A stretch of DNA of 64,000 nucleotides from MWH-TA3 sp044353905 (GTDB lineage Bacteria; Actinomycetota; Actinomycetes; Actinomycetales; Microbacteriaceae): the NCBI GenBank assembly GCA_044353905.1, contig JBILBA010000005.1:1-64000 (forward strand), in the 5' to 3' direction. The notes beneath the pieces were generated by a model. It made no database searches. It was not told the origin of the DNA and saw nothing but the letters and a program-made list of their open reading frames with translations. Positions 9,801 through 17,508 of the stretch are shown here, one piece after another. The number at the start of each line of letters is the position of its first letter. The first letter of the stretch is position 1. Position numbers and translations under genes: made by a program.

Positions 9801-10529
9801 GGCGATTTCGCCAACGGGGCGCAAACCGTCATCGACGAATTCATTTCCTCTTCCGAACAGAAGTGGGGACAGAATTCAGGTCTCGTCTTGTTGCTGCCCC
9901 ACGGCTACGAAGGACAAGGGCCAGACCACTCGTCGGCGCGAATCGAGCGATTCTTGCAGTTAGCCGCCGAAGGGAACATGACCATTGCGCGCCCCTCGAC
10001 ACCGGCGTCGTATTTCCACCTCTTGAGGCGACAGGCCTACGCACAGCCTCAACGTCCACTTATTGTGTTCACTCCGAAGGCGATGTTGCGGCTTCGCGGC
10101 GCGACGAGCAACGTCGACGACTTCACCACCGGCACGTTCGAGCCCGTGCTCGATGATCGGAGCATCGAAGGTCAATCGCGTCGTGTGATCCTTCACTCGG
10201 GCAAGATCCACTACGACCTCCTCGCCGAGCGCGAAAAACGCGCACTGTCGGGGGTGGCGTTGGTTCGCCTCGAGCAGTTCTACCCGTTCCCCGAAGACCA
10301 ACTGCGCGCAATTGTCGATCGACACCAAGGCTCAGAACTCGTCTGGGTGCAGGACGAACCCGAGAACCAGGGTGCGTGGCCGTTCATCGCACTCGAGATG
10401 CGTCGCCTCGGACTCGACGGGGTGCGAGTCGTCTCGCGGCCCGCGTCGGCATCCCCGGCAACCGGCTCATCCTCGCGTTCCGCCGAGGAACACGCCGCCG
10501 TCATGGACGGCGCATTCCAGGGGCTCTAG
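6864..10529 (+). CDS. kgd: Multifunctional 2-oxoglutarate metabolism enzyme (E2-E1 fusion, Kgd/OdhA type)
   Basis: A 1221-residue fusion typical of actinobacteria: a short N-terminal segment (DWLVEEMYEAWVKDP), a linker rich in Ala/Pro, an acyltransferase (E2-like) domain with TSTYDHRVIQGAGSGEFL near residue 325, and a thiamine-diphosphate E1 (SucA) domain with MAHRGRLNVLANIAG near 550 and HGDAAMAGQGVV further on. It oxidatively decarboxylates 2-oxoglutarate in the TCA cycle, with the E2 component of pyruvate dehydrogenase supplying lipoyl groups in related organisms. The start is GTG at 6864. The length matches mycobacterial Kgd (about 1230 residues). It is monocistronic, with 180 bases of upstream non-coding DNA. 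Confidence 0.96.
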   Translation: MSSDGATDLSSEDFGANDWLVEEMYEAWVKDPASVDPSWVPTLETYAAKLAGGVAPSAPAAPATEAPAFDPNVTGPITALQPASRTTSAMPTETPIPAQAPGTSRPSDSTDENTVTSLKGMSKALAANMDASLTVPTATSVRTIPAKLMIDNRIVINNHLRRTRGGKVSFTHIIGWAMIRALKTFPSQNVFYDEPDGVPSLVIPAHINLGLAIDIPKPDGSRALVVPGIKKAEQMSFADFLEAYEDVVARARANKLTADDFAGNTVSLTNPGGIGTVHSVPRLMRGQGCIIGAGALDYPAEFQGSSETVLFDLGISKTITLTSTYDHRVIQGAGSGEFLKIVHGLLIGEDGFYEDIFAALRIPYIPIRWSQDIKVDVSDEINKTARVQELVDAYRVRGHRMADIDPLQYQQRTHPDLEIENHGLTFWDLDREFVVGGLAGRRTMLLREVLGLLRDSYCRTVGVEYTHLQDPEQRAWFQEVLEQPYEKPTHDEQMRILDRLNQAEAFETFLQTKFVGQKRFSLEGGESIIALLDEIIQDAADFELDEVDIGMAHRGRLNVLANIAGKTYGQIFREFEGTTDTSTVQGSGDVKYHLGTKGEFTTATGQKIPVYLAANPSHLEAVNGVLEGIVRAKQDHKPIASFTVLPILVHGDAAMAGQGVVIETMQMAQLRGYRTGGTIHVVANNQVGFTTLPKDSRTSLYSTDVARSIQAPIFHVNGDDPEAVVRVAKLAVLYRQKFKHDVVIDVVCYRRRGHNEGDDPSMTQPLMYNLIEAKRSVRTLYAEALVGRGDITQEEYDAVQAKFLGLLEQSFSDTHDDDDAPATISNGAPTASQVQRHPQSTAVDSSVIHRIGDAHGAPPEGFTVHPKLEQLLAKRIDMSRNGDIDWGFGELLALGSLLLEGKKVRFAGQDSRRGTFVQRHAVLHDRVNGQEWLPLMNLSDNQGRFYIYDSLLSEYAAMAYEYGYTVGNPDALVLWEAQFGDFANGAQTVIDEFISSSEQKWGQNSGLVLLLPHGYEGQGPDHSSARIERFLQLAAEGNMTIARPSTPASYFHLLRRQAYAQPQRPLIVFTPKAMLRLRGATSNVDDFTTGTFEPVLDDRSIEGQSRRVILHSGKIHYDLLAEREKRALSGVALVRLEQFYPFPEDQLRAIVDRHQGSELVWVQDEPENQGAWPFIALEMRRLGLDGVRVVSRPASASPATGSSSRSAEEHAAVMDGAFQGL

Positions 10530-10550
10530 CGAGTTTCGGCGGACAGCGTT

Positions 10551-10808
10551 TTACGCGTCGACAATTCCATTCTGATTCTTCAGTGAATTGAGAATTGAGA
10601 TTCGTAAATTTTCTGGGGCGGGTTCCGCACACGCCGCTCTGAAGCGATCGGTCAATTTTTCCAAAACAACAATTTCGGCTTGACAACTCTCGCAGGACGC
10701 ACAGTGTTCACTGACGTCGGCACATTCAATTTCCGTCAATTCACGGTCAATGAGGATGTCCATCCGCTGTCGGGCGGATTCACAGCCACAATCGCGATTC
10801 ATGTCCAT
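10551..10808 (-). CDS. Zinc-binding anti-sigma factor (RsrA/RshA-like, ZAS family)
   Basis: An 85-residue acidic protein containing the zinc-binding anti-sigma signature His-x3-Cys-x2-Cys (HCASCESC) plus upstream cysteines in DCGCES. In this family disulphide stress releases zinc and frees the cognate sigma factor. The start codon overlaps the stop of the sigma gene by one base (TAATG), so translation is coupled and the pair made in fixed ratio. It should bind the SigH-like protein encoded immediately upstream. Confidence 0.9.
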   Translation of the reverse strand: MDMNRDCGCESARQRMDILIDRELTEIECADVSEHCASCESCQAEIVVLEKLTDRFRAACAEPAPENLRISILNSLKNQNGIVDA

Positions 10809-11464
10809 TAGATTCCCATTTCTTTCTTGTGTGTGAGCACGAGCTCTTTGAGGATGGTGCGGCCTCGGTTCACGCGGGTGAGCATCGTGTTCAGCGGTAC
10901 CCCGACCTTGTCGGCCGCATCCTGGTAGGGCATTTCTTCCAGAATGACTAACTTGAGGGCGGACCGGAAGGGTTCGCGCACCTCGTCGAACAACGCCCGA
11001 ATCTCGTCGAACGTGACCGATTCGATCACGGCGCTCTCGGCGCTTCGCGCGGAATAGGCGGGCCCATCCATGACGATTCCCATGTCGCCGAACAGAATGG
11101 GCTCGTTCTTTTCCTTGCGGCGAAGGTTGTAGGCCGTGTTGGTGATGATTTTTTTGAGCCAGCCCAGCGCGTACGTGCCCTGAGTGTAGGTGTCCCAGTT
11201 CTGGTAGGCCTTACCCATGGCGGTCTGGAGGACTTCTTCGACCTGTTGCTTGGCAAGATTGAGGCGGTCGATTTCATACACCGTGTGACGGTACAAACGG
11301 GGGTACACCGAGTTGTAGACGTCTTCGAACGAACCACGATTGACGTAGTTCGTTTCGATTTCGGACGGATCCCACTCGAGAGAGCCGGGAATAACGATGT
11401 CTTCGGCGTTTGCTTCTTCCCCAGCGAGGATGTCGTTGTCCTCGGGGGTTTCATTGGTAACCAT
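10808..11464 (-). CDS. sigH: ECF RNA polymerase sigma factor, SigH/SigR type
   Basis: A 218-residue sigma-70 family factor with region 2 (NRGSFEDVYNSVYPRLYRH) and region 4 (LEEMPYQDAADKVGVPLNTM). In relatives it controls thioredoxin and other disulphide-stress genes. Although the frame is open to 11764, that extension runs into aroA on the other strand; the ATG at 11464 matches the family length. The only good Shine-Dalgarno (GAAGGAG) lies about 22 bases before this ATG and 6 bases before an in-frame ATA, so the exact start is uncertain. It is divergent from aroA with a 72-base spacer, an arrangement also seen in mycobacteria. Confidence 0.9.
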   Translation of the reverse strand: MVTNETPEDNDILAGEEANAEDIVIPGSLEWDPSEIETNYVNRGSFEDVYNSVYPRLYRHTVYEIDRLNLAKQQVEEVLQTAMGKAYQNWDTYTQGTYALGWLKKIITNTAYNLRRKEKNEPILFGDMGIVMDGPAYSARSAESAVIESVTFDEIRALFDEVREPFRSALKLVILEEMPYQDAADKVGVPLNTMLTRVNRGRTILKELVLTHKKEMGI

Positions 11465-11536
11465 TGCTCGTGATTCTATGGCGTACTCCTTCTCTTCTGC
11501 CCTTGTGGGGCTTTTCCTCGCGTAGAGTCGAAACCA

Positions 11537-12859
11537 ATGACGTCCCGCGTTTATTCCCGAGAGAGCGAAAATTGGGTCGCGCCGCGCGCAACCTCTCCGC
11601 TCCGCGCGGTTGTTCCCATTCCGGGAAGCAAAAGCCTCACCAACCGCGAGTTGGTGCTTGCCGCCCTGTCCGATCATCCCTCGGTGATTCACCGTCCACT
11701 TCGATCGCGAGATTCGGCTCTGATGATGGACGCCCTCGGTCAGCTCGGTGTTGAGTGTCGTCAAAGTGTAGACGGGGGGTCGGACACGTTACTCGTGTCC
11801 CCCGCGGATTTCGCCGGAGGCGTCACGATTGACTGCGGATTAGCGGGAACCGTGATGCGGTTCGTCCCGCCAATCGCGGCCTTGGCTAACGGCCCGGTGA
11901 CATTCGATGGCGACGACGGGGCTCGGCGGCGCCCGATGGCGACAACAATTGACAGCCTGCGAAAATTGGGCGTCGAGGTTGACGACGACGGTCGCGGAAT
12001 GTTGCCGTTCACGGTTCACGGAACCGGCCGCGTGGCCGGCGGCGACATCTCGATCGACGCATCGCAGTCGAGCCAGTTCGTGTCTGGGTTGCTTCTCGCC
12101 GGTGCACGGTTCACCAACGGGCTAACTCTTCGCCACTCGGGCGACCACCTTCCGTCCATGCCCCACATCGAGATGACCATCGCGTGCCTTCGCGCCCGTG
12201 GCGTCACCGTCACCGAACCCGAGCGCGGCGTCTGGCGTGTCGAGCCAGGCCCGATTTCCGCAATCGACATCGAGATCGAACCAGACCTCTCAAACGCCGC
12301 ACCGTTCCTCGCGGCGGCGCTCGTTGCCGGAGGCACGGTCACCATCCCTCAGTGGCCAGCTCACACGACCCAGGTCGGCGACGACCTCGGTGGGTACTTC
12401 GAGGAATTCGGCGCGACGGTCACGCGAGACGATCGAGGTCTCACCGTCGATGGCGGTCCAGGGGTTCGTGGAGGACGGCCAATCCGCGGTGTGAGCCTCG
12501 ACCTGTCGACCGGCGGCGAACTGGCTCCCGCTCTCATTGCACTCGCGGCTCTCGCCGATTCGCCATCGACGTTCACCGGGATCGCTCACCTGCGTGGTCA
12601 CGAAACCGATCGGCTCGCGGCGCTCGTGACCGAAATCAATCGGCTCGGCGGTAACGCAACCGAGTTGCCCGACGGTATCCACCTGGAACCCGCGCCACTG
12701 CACGGTGGTGAGTGGCAGAGCTATCACGACCATCGCATGGCGACCGCCGGCGCCATCATCGGTTTGGCCGTCGATGGGGTCCACGTCGAGAACATCGGCA
12801 CAACCGCCAAGACGCTTCCGGAATTCACCGCGATGTGGACGGCGATGCTCGACTCATGA
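11537..12859 (+). CDS. aroA: 3-phosphoshikimate 1-carboxyvinyltransferase (EPSP synthase)
   Basis: A 440-residue enzyme catalysing transfer of enolpyruvate from PEP to shikimate 3-phosphate, the sixth step of the shikimate pathway. The signature PGSKSLTNR lies near residue 30, the PEP-loop segment GLAGTVMRF and DGDDGARRRPM in the first lobe, and the C-terminal motif HDHRMA in the second lobe. The stop overlaps the rsgA start (ATGA). The synteny sigH-aroA-rsgA agrees with other actinobacteria. Confidence 0.96.
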   Translation: MTSRVYSRESENWVAPRATSPLRAVVPIPGSKSLTNRELVLAALSDHPSVIHRPLRSRDSALMMDALGQLGVECRQSVDGGSDTLLVSPADFAGGVTIDCGLAGTVMRFVPPIAALANGPVTFDGDDGARRRPMATTIDSLRKLGVEVDDDGRGMLPFTVHGTGRVAGGDISIDASQSSQFVSGLLLAGARFTNGLTLRHSGDHLPSMPHIEMTIACLRARGVTVTEPERGVWRVEPGPISAIDIEIEPDLSNAAPFLAAALVAGGTVTIPQWPAHTTQVGDDLGGYFEEFGATVTRDDRGLTVDGGPGVRGGRPIRGVSLDLSTGGELAPALIALAALADSPSTFTGIAHLRGHETDRLAALVTEINRLGGNATELPDGIHLEPAPLHGGEWQSYHDHRMATAGAIIGLAVDGVHVENIGTTAKTLPEFTAMWTAMLDS

Positions 12860-13884
12860 CCTGGCTTCCGGAGGACGCTGACCGCTTCGACGATTACGAC
12901 GAGTCGGCCGCCAAAGTCCGCCCACCCAAACGGGGAAGCAAACCGCGCACCAAGAACCGTCCGGCACATGACGATTCGATTCAGGCCCGTGTCATTACGG
13001 TTGACCGAGGTCGATATCTGACTCTCGCCGACGAGGGAACGCCCGAGGAACGCGAGATCATCACCAAGCGAGCCCGCGAATTGTCGCGAACACCGATTGT
13101 CACGGGCGACCTCGTTGACATCGTGGGGGACACGACGGGTGGCGACGGCACTCTCGCACGCATTGTTCGCGTTGTCCCACGCACGACGGTGCTGAGGCGC
13201 TCGGCGGACGACAGCGACACGGTCGAGCGCATGATTGTTGCCAACGCCGATCGGATGCTCATCGTCGTTGCGGCGGCGAACCCAGAGCCACGCCAGCGAT
13301 TGGTCGACCGGTACATGGTGGCTGCATTTGACGCCGGAATCTTGCCAATCCTTTGTGTGACGAAAACCGACCTCGCGGATCCCACCGAATTCCTCGCTCA
13401 TTTTCACGGCCTCAATGTGCCCGTCGTGACGTCCCGTTCGGACGACCCGCCGCTCGCAGAATTGACGGAGGTTCTCGTCGGACACACGACTGTCGCGGTC
13501 GGGCACTCGGGCGTCGGAAAGTCCACCCTTGTCAATGCCCTCATTCCCAGTGCCCACCGGGCCGTTGGTGTTGTCAATGACGTGACGGGCAGGGGACGAC
13601 ACACCTCGTCGTCGACCGCATCCTTCCGTTTCCCTGGCGGCGGGTGGCTCATCGACACCCCCGGAGTCCGATCATTCGGATTGGGACACGTTCGTCCCGA
13701 GTCCGTCCTCGCGGCGTTCACCGATCTAGCCGAAATCGCCGAGGACTGCCCGCGCGGCTGCAATCACTTTGACTCCGACTGCGCGATGGTCGAAGCGGTC
13801 GCCGCCGACGCGCTTGGTTCGGAAGGTGCGGCGCGACTCGATTCGGTTCAGCGATTAATTCAGTCGCTCGATTCCGTGGCGTAA
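12856..13884 (+). CDS. rsgA: Ribosome small-subunit-dependent GTPase A
   Basis: A 342-residue circularly permuted GTPase that assists late 30S maturation. An N-terminal OB-fold with a basic leader (PPKRGSKPRTKNR) precedes the G domain; the P-loop GHSGVGKSTLVNAL lies near residue 216 and the downstream zinc-knuckle CPRGCNHFDSDC near 298. The open frame extends upstream inside aroA, but the ATG at 12856 sits in an ATGA overlap with the aroA stop and gives the expected length, so coupled translation is likely. Confidence 0.94.
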   Translation: MTWLPEDADRFDDYDESAAKVRPPKRGSKPRTKNRPAHDDSIQARVITVDRGRYLTLADEGTPEEREIITKRARELSRTPIVTGDLVDIVGDTTGGDGTLARIVRVVPRTTVLRRSADDSDTVERMIVANADRMLIVVAAANPEPRQRLVDRYMVAAFDAGILPILCVTKTDLADPTEFLAHFHGLNVPVVTSRSDDPPLAELTEVLVGHTTVAVGHSGVGKSTLVNALIPSAHRAVGVVNDVTGRGRHTSSSTASFRFPGGGWLIDTPGVRSFGLGHVRPESVLAAFTDLAEIAEDCPRGCNHFDSDCAMVEAVAADALGSEGAARLDSVQRLIQSLDSVA

Positions 13885-13893
13885 CCTGACAGC

Positions 13894-14694
13894 GTGACCA
13901 TAACCCTCCAGGACGACCTCGCTCTCGCACGTTCGCTTGCCGCCATGGCCGACCTCGTGTCGATGCGCCGCTATGAGTCTCAAGACTTCACTGTCACCAC
14001 GAAACCCGATCGCACACCGGTCACCGAGGCGGATCGCGAGGTTGAACACGCGATACGTGAGGGATTGGCCGCCGCTCGTCCAGAGGATGCGATCTTGGGC
14101 GAAGAGTTCGGTTCGACCGGCCACCAGGAGGGCGAACACCGTCCTCATCGTCAATGGATCATCGACCCGATCGACGGGACCGCGAATTTTCTCCGCGGAG
14201 TACCGATTTGGGGAACACTGCTTGCGCTCGCGATTGATGGTGTCCCCGTCGTCGGTGTCGTGTCCGCTCCCGCTCTGGGTCAACGCTGGTGGGGCGCTAA
14301 AGGCTTGGGTGCTTACACACAACGCGCCGGGAAACACGAAGAGACCTTGTCGGTGAGTTCCGTCACATCTCTTGACGACGCGGTCGTCTCGTACAACTCG
14401 CTGCCGGGGTGGATCGAGGCTGGACGCGGTGACCAGGCGATTGCACTGGCAACCTCTGCGTGGCGGGCGCGAGCGATCGGAGACATGTGGCCCTACATGC
14501 TCGTCGCCGAAGGAGCCATCGATGTCTCGACCGAATGCGGCCTTCAGCCCTATGACATGGCCGCTCTGATTCCGATTGTGGAAGAGGCCGGTGGACGTTT
14601 CACGGATATCGATGGGCGTGATGGACCGTGGCACGGCACCGCGTGTGCAACCAACGGACATCTGCACGACGCAGTTCTCTCGGCCCTTCGATAG
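13894..14694 (+). CDS. hisN: Histidinol-phosphatase, inositol-monophosphatase family
   Basis: A 266-residue magnesium-dependent phosphatase. The metal-binding signatures are GEEFG (near residue 69), DPIDGTANF (near 91) and the C-terminal AALIPIVEEAGG. Actinobacteria use this HisN-type enzyme for histidinol phosphate hydrolysis and the gene commonly follows aroA-rsgA, so I prefer that over inositol monophosphatase. The start is GTG at 13894, nine bases after rsgA, suggesting a single transcript. Confidence 0.85.
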   Translation: MTITLQDDLALARSLAAMADLVSMRRYESQDFTVTTKPDRTPVTEADREVEHAIREGLAAARPEDAILGEEFGSTGHQEGEHRPHRQWIIDPIDGTANFLRGVPIWGTLLALAIDGVPVVGVVSAPALGQRWWGAKGLGAYTQRAGKHEETLSVSSVTSLDDAVVSYNSLPGWIEAGRGDQAIALATSAWRARAIGDMWPYMLVAEGAIDVSTECGLQPYDMAALIPIVEEAGGRFTDIDGRDGPWHGTACATNGHLHDAVLSALR

Positions 14695-14703
14695 TCTTAG
14701 ACC

Positions 14704-15222
14704 GTGCCTACCTTCCGTTTCTCGACCCTTCGTCTCGCTTCCGTGTTGGCTGTTTCCGCGCTTTCCTTGACAGGGTGCACCATGGTTTCCACGCTGATCG
14801 ACACCTACGGCGGTGCACCAGCGCCCGTGGCAAGCCCCTCGGCTGCACCGACCTTCGCGCCGACAGGGCTCATCGACCTGAAGATCGGGGATTGCCTCGA
14901 CCAAAAGCGGCTTGAAGACGGAATCACCTCCACCGAGCCACTCGTCGCGTGCGATTCGAAGCACGACCTGGAAGTGTTCGCGTCACTGACATTCGACGGC
15001 ACCGCCTACCCATCAGTGGAAGAACTCGTCAGCTTTGGCACCAAGAAATGTGCAGTCGAATTCACTAAGTTTGTCGGCCTCGACTTCGGAATCTCGGCGT
15101 TTGATTTTCAGTATTATTACCCAACCGAATCATCGTGGGCGAACGGTGACCGCGGCATCGATTGCGTCATCTTTGACCCGACGAAGCAAACTATCGGAAC
15201 TCTCGCCGACGCCAAGCGTTAG
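14704..15222 (+). CDS. Putative lipoprotein with septum-formation-like domain
   Basis: A 172-residue protein with an N-terminal signal ending in a lipobox (LSLTGC), an Ala/Pro/Ser-rich spacer and a globular region with four further cysteines (DCLD, ACDSKH, KKCA, IDCVIF), consistent with two disulphides. The pattern resembles the Septum_form (PF13845-like) domain of actinobacterial secreted proteins. It starts with GTG nine bases after hisN and ends overlapping the convergent galactokinase-like gene. Role unknown. Confidence 0.7.
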   Translation: MPTFRFSTLRLASVLAVSALSLTGCTMVSTLIDTYGGAPAPVASPSAAPTFAPTGLIDLKIGDCLDQKRLEDGITSTEPLVACDSKHDLEVFASLTFDGTAYPSVEELVSFGTKKCAVEFTKFVGLDFGISAFDFQYYYPTESSWANGDRGIDCVIFDPTKQTIGTLADAKR

Positions 15223-16364
15223 TAAACGCGATGGGCGCCGCGCGACGGTGTCACCACAAGCAACTCGGGTTCACTCAGCTGTTCGTCGGCAAAGGCCTGG
15301 CGAACCTTGCGCTCGACGAACGACAGCACCTCGGTTGGCACGAGCGCGATAACCACCCCGCCGAGTCCCCCGCCCGTCATCCGTGCCCCGAGAGCACCGG
15401 CCCGCTGTGCCGACCGGATCGCGCGGGAGCTAGGCGAGTTGTTCACATCGAAATCGTCTCTCATCGACAGGTACGAGGCAACGAGAAAGTCCCCGATTGC
15501 TCGCGGCCCGTCGGACCGTAACAATTCGGCAACCGCCGCCACTCGGGCGTTTTCGGTGACCACGTGACGGACCCGCCGGTAGGTTTCACCGTCCTGAGTT
15601 TCGCGCACACGCGGCAGATCACTCACGGCGAGGTCCCGAAGAGTCTCGACACCGAGCGACGCCGCCGCTCGTTGGCACGCCGCGCGTCGATCCTGATTGG
15701 TTACCCCGCCCGACGAACGATGCCCGTCCGAAACGATGACAAGGAGTGCGAGGCCGGCATCGTCGGTGGCAAAGGGGACCGCCGAGGCTTCGGCCAATTG
15801 GCAATCCACGAGCACCGCCGAGTCCGTTTCCCCGAACATCACCGTCGCCGTGTCGACCATTGTCGTTGGTGTGCCCACCATGTCGTGTTCCGCCCGTTGG
15901 CAGGCGTGAAGCAATTCCATTCGTCCGAGGTCGATTTCCCACAGATCATTCACCGCTACGGCTACCGCACACGCGATCGCAGCAGAAGCCCCGAAATCCG
16001 TGCCGGCGGGGATATCCGAGTCGATGACGATGTCCAATCCCGATGCGCCGCCGTGTGCACCGCCCAGCGCCCACAACACTCCAAGCGGACCGGCCGCCCA
16101 GCCACTCACGGCCCCCGGCACACATCGAGTCAATTCCACTGTGGTCGTGTCACCGAAGGGCGAGACGACGCGGACCCGACCGTCATCCCGAACTCCGACG
16201 GCGACGACCACACCGAGGTTGATGGCGACGGGTAACGTCAACCCCGCGTTGTAGTCGGTGTGATCTCCGATGATGGTAACTCGACCGGGCGCGGCCCACA
16301 CGCCAAGGGGGTCTGCCCCGACAACCTCGGTGAACCGAGTCGTCACCCGATCAACCAGGTTCAT
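15219..16364 (-). CDS. galK: Galactokinase-like GHMP kinase
   Basis: A 381-residue GHMP-family kinase resembling galactokinase. The family N-terminal signature reads GRVTIIGDHTDYNAG (residues 27-41, usually GRVNLIGEHTDYN) and the third GHMP motif MTGGGLGGVVIAL is intact near residue 338. The ATP-binding motif 2, normally PxGxGLSSSA, reads IPAGTDFGASAA (about 119-129), which is divergent. The ATG at 16364 matches family N-termini better than an upstream TTG. It follows the desaturase gene by ten bases. No other Leloir genes are adjacent, so the true substrate is uncertain. Confidence 0.75.
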   Translation of the reverse strand: MNLVDRVTTRFTEVVGADPLGVWAAPGRVTIIGDHTDYNAGLTLPVAINLGVVVAVGVRDDGRVRVVSPFGDTTTVELTRCVPGAVSGWAAGPLGVLWALGGAHGGASGLDIVIDSDIPAGTDFGASAAIACAVAVAVNDLWEIDLGRMELLHACQRAEHDMVGTPTTMVDTATVMFGETDSAVLVDCQLAEASAVPFATDDAGLALLVIVSDGHRSSGGVTNQDRRAACQRAAASLGVETLRDLAVSDLPRVRETQDGETYRRVRHVVTENARVAAVAELLRSDGPRAIGDFLVASYLSMRDDFDVNNSPSSRAIRSAQRAGALGARMTGGGLGGVVIALVPTEVLSFVERKVRQAFADEQLSEPELLVVTPSRGAHRVY

Positions 16365-16374
16365 GCGCGGAAAA

Positions 16375-17463
16375 TTACCAGCGAGGGCGCATGTCTGCAA
16401 CCATCGGGCAGACGAACGGATCGGCGTTGTTGCTCAGTCCGACCTTGTTCAAATAGATGATGATCGCCTTGTACGAGGAAATGAGGTTCATCTCTACCAG
16501 CGTGATGTTTTTGTCTGCGCAGTAGGCTGCAACAATCTCGTGCGCGCGCTTGAGGTACGGGCGCGCCATCGACGGGAAGAGGTGGTGTTCGACCTGGTAG
16601 TTGAGCCCACCCATGAGGTTGTCCTTGAGCCAGCTTCCGCGAATGTTGCGGCTCGTAAGGACCTGGCGTTCAAAAAAGTCGAGTTTCACGTCGCGCGGAA
16701 CGAGGGGCATTCCCTTGTGGTTCGGTGCGAAGGCGGCACCCATGAAGAACCCGAAAATCATCATCATGAAAATCCACAGCGCGATCGCCCACAGCCACCC
16801 GAACATTAGTCCCATGATGACGTAGGGCGCGGTCTGACGGACCACCATCAGCGAGAACTCGAGAATTCGAATCCCGAGAGGCCGTTCGGTGCGACGAAGT
16901 GCCGCGAACGAGTCGAGCAACAGGTCAAAACCGGTCAAGAACAAGAGTGCGGGGAAAAGGTAGCCCTGGCGATTCGATATCCATCGTTCGATGCCGCGCT
17001 TCTCGTCGCGTGACTCGACCGTGAAACTCAAGACGCGAATCGCGATGTCGGGGTCTTCGCCAATCTGGTTCGGCTTTTGGTGGTGCTTGTTGTGCTTGCG
17101 CATCCAGAAACCGTAGGACAATCCCGCGAACAGGTTCGAGAGCAACAGCCCGGCCCAATCGTTCCACTTGTTGTTACGGAAAATCTGTCGGTGCGCAGCT
17201 TCGTGAGCGATAAAGCCGTACTGGGCTCCGAGAACTCCCAGCAAACCTGCGATGAGGAACGCGACGCCAATCACGATGCCGTCGTGAAGGTCGGATGCAC
17301 CAACGAAGCCACCGGCGACCCAGAGTCCAACTGCGAGAACAGAGATGACCGCGAGGCGAATGACGTAGAAGCTCGGGTTCTTTTTCAGCAGGCCCGCCGC
17401 TTTCACACGGGCGAGAAGCTCGGTGTAGTTGGACGTCAGCGGTGCGAGAAGGGTTGCTGTCAT
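16375..17463 (-). CDS. Membrane fatty-acid desaturase (acyl-CoA/acyl-lipid type)
   Basis: A 362-residue di-iron desaturase with all three histidine boxes: HEAAH (87-91), HNKHH (124-128) and QVEHH (about 289-293), separated by two pairs of membrane helices. The QxxHH third box is typical of front-end or linoleoyl-CoA/DesA3-like desaturases. It likely introduces a double bond in membrane lipids using ferredoxin or an oxidoreductase partner. In mycobacteria desA3 also lies close to rsgA and aroA, which supports the assignment. Confidence 0.9.
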   Translation of the reverse strand: MTATLLAPLTSNYTELLARVKAAGLLKKNPSFYVIRLAVISVLAVGLWVAGGFVGASDLHDGIVIGVAFLIAGLLGVLGAQYGFIAHEAAHRQIFRNNKWNDWAGLLLSNLFAGLSYGFWMRKHNKHHQKPNQIGEDPDIAIRVLSFTVESRDEKRGIERWISNRQGYLFPALLFLTGFDLLLDSFAALRRTERPLGIRILEFSLMVVRQTAPYVIMGLMFGWLWAIALWIFMMMIFGFFMGAAFAPNHKGMPLVPRDVKLDFFERQVLTSRNIRGSWLKDNLMGGLNYQVEHHLFPSMARPYLKRAHEIVAAYCADKNITLVEMNLISSYKAIIIYLNKVGLSNNADPFVCPMVADMRPRW

Positions 17464-17508
17464 TATCCGAGTTTAGGGGATTTTCCTATGAGTTGCCCCT
17501 GTACGACA

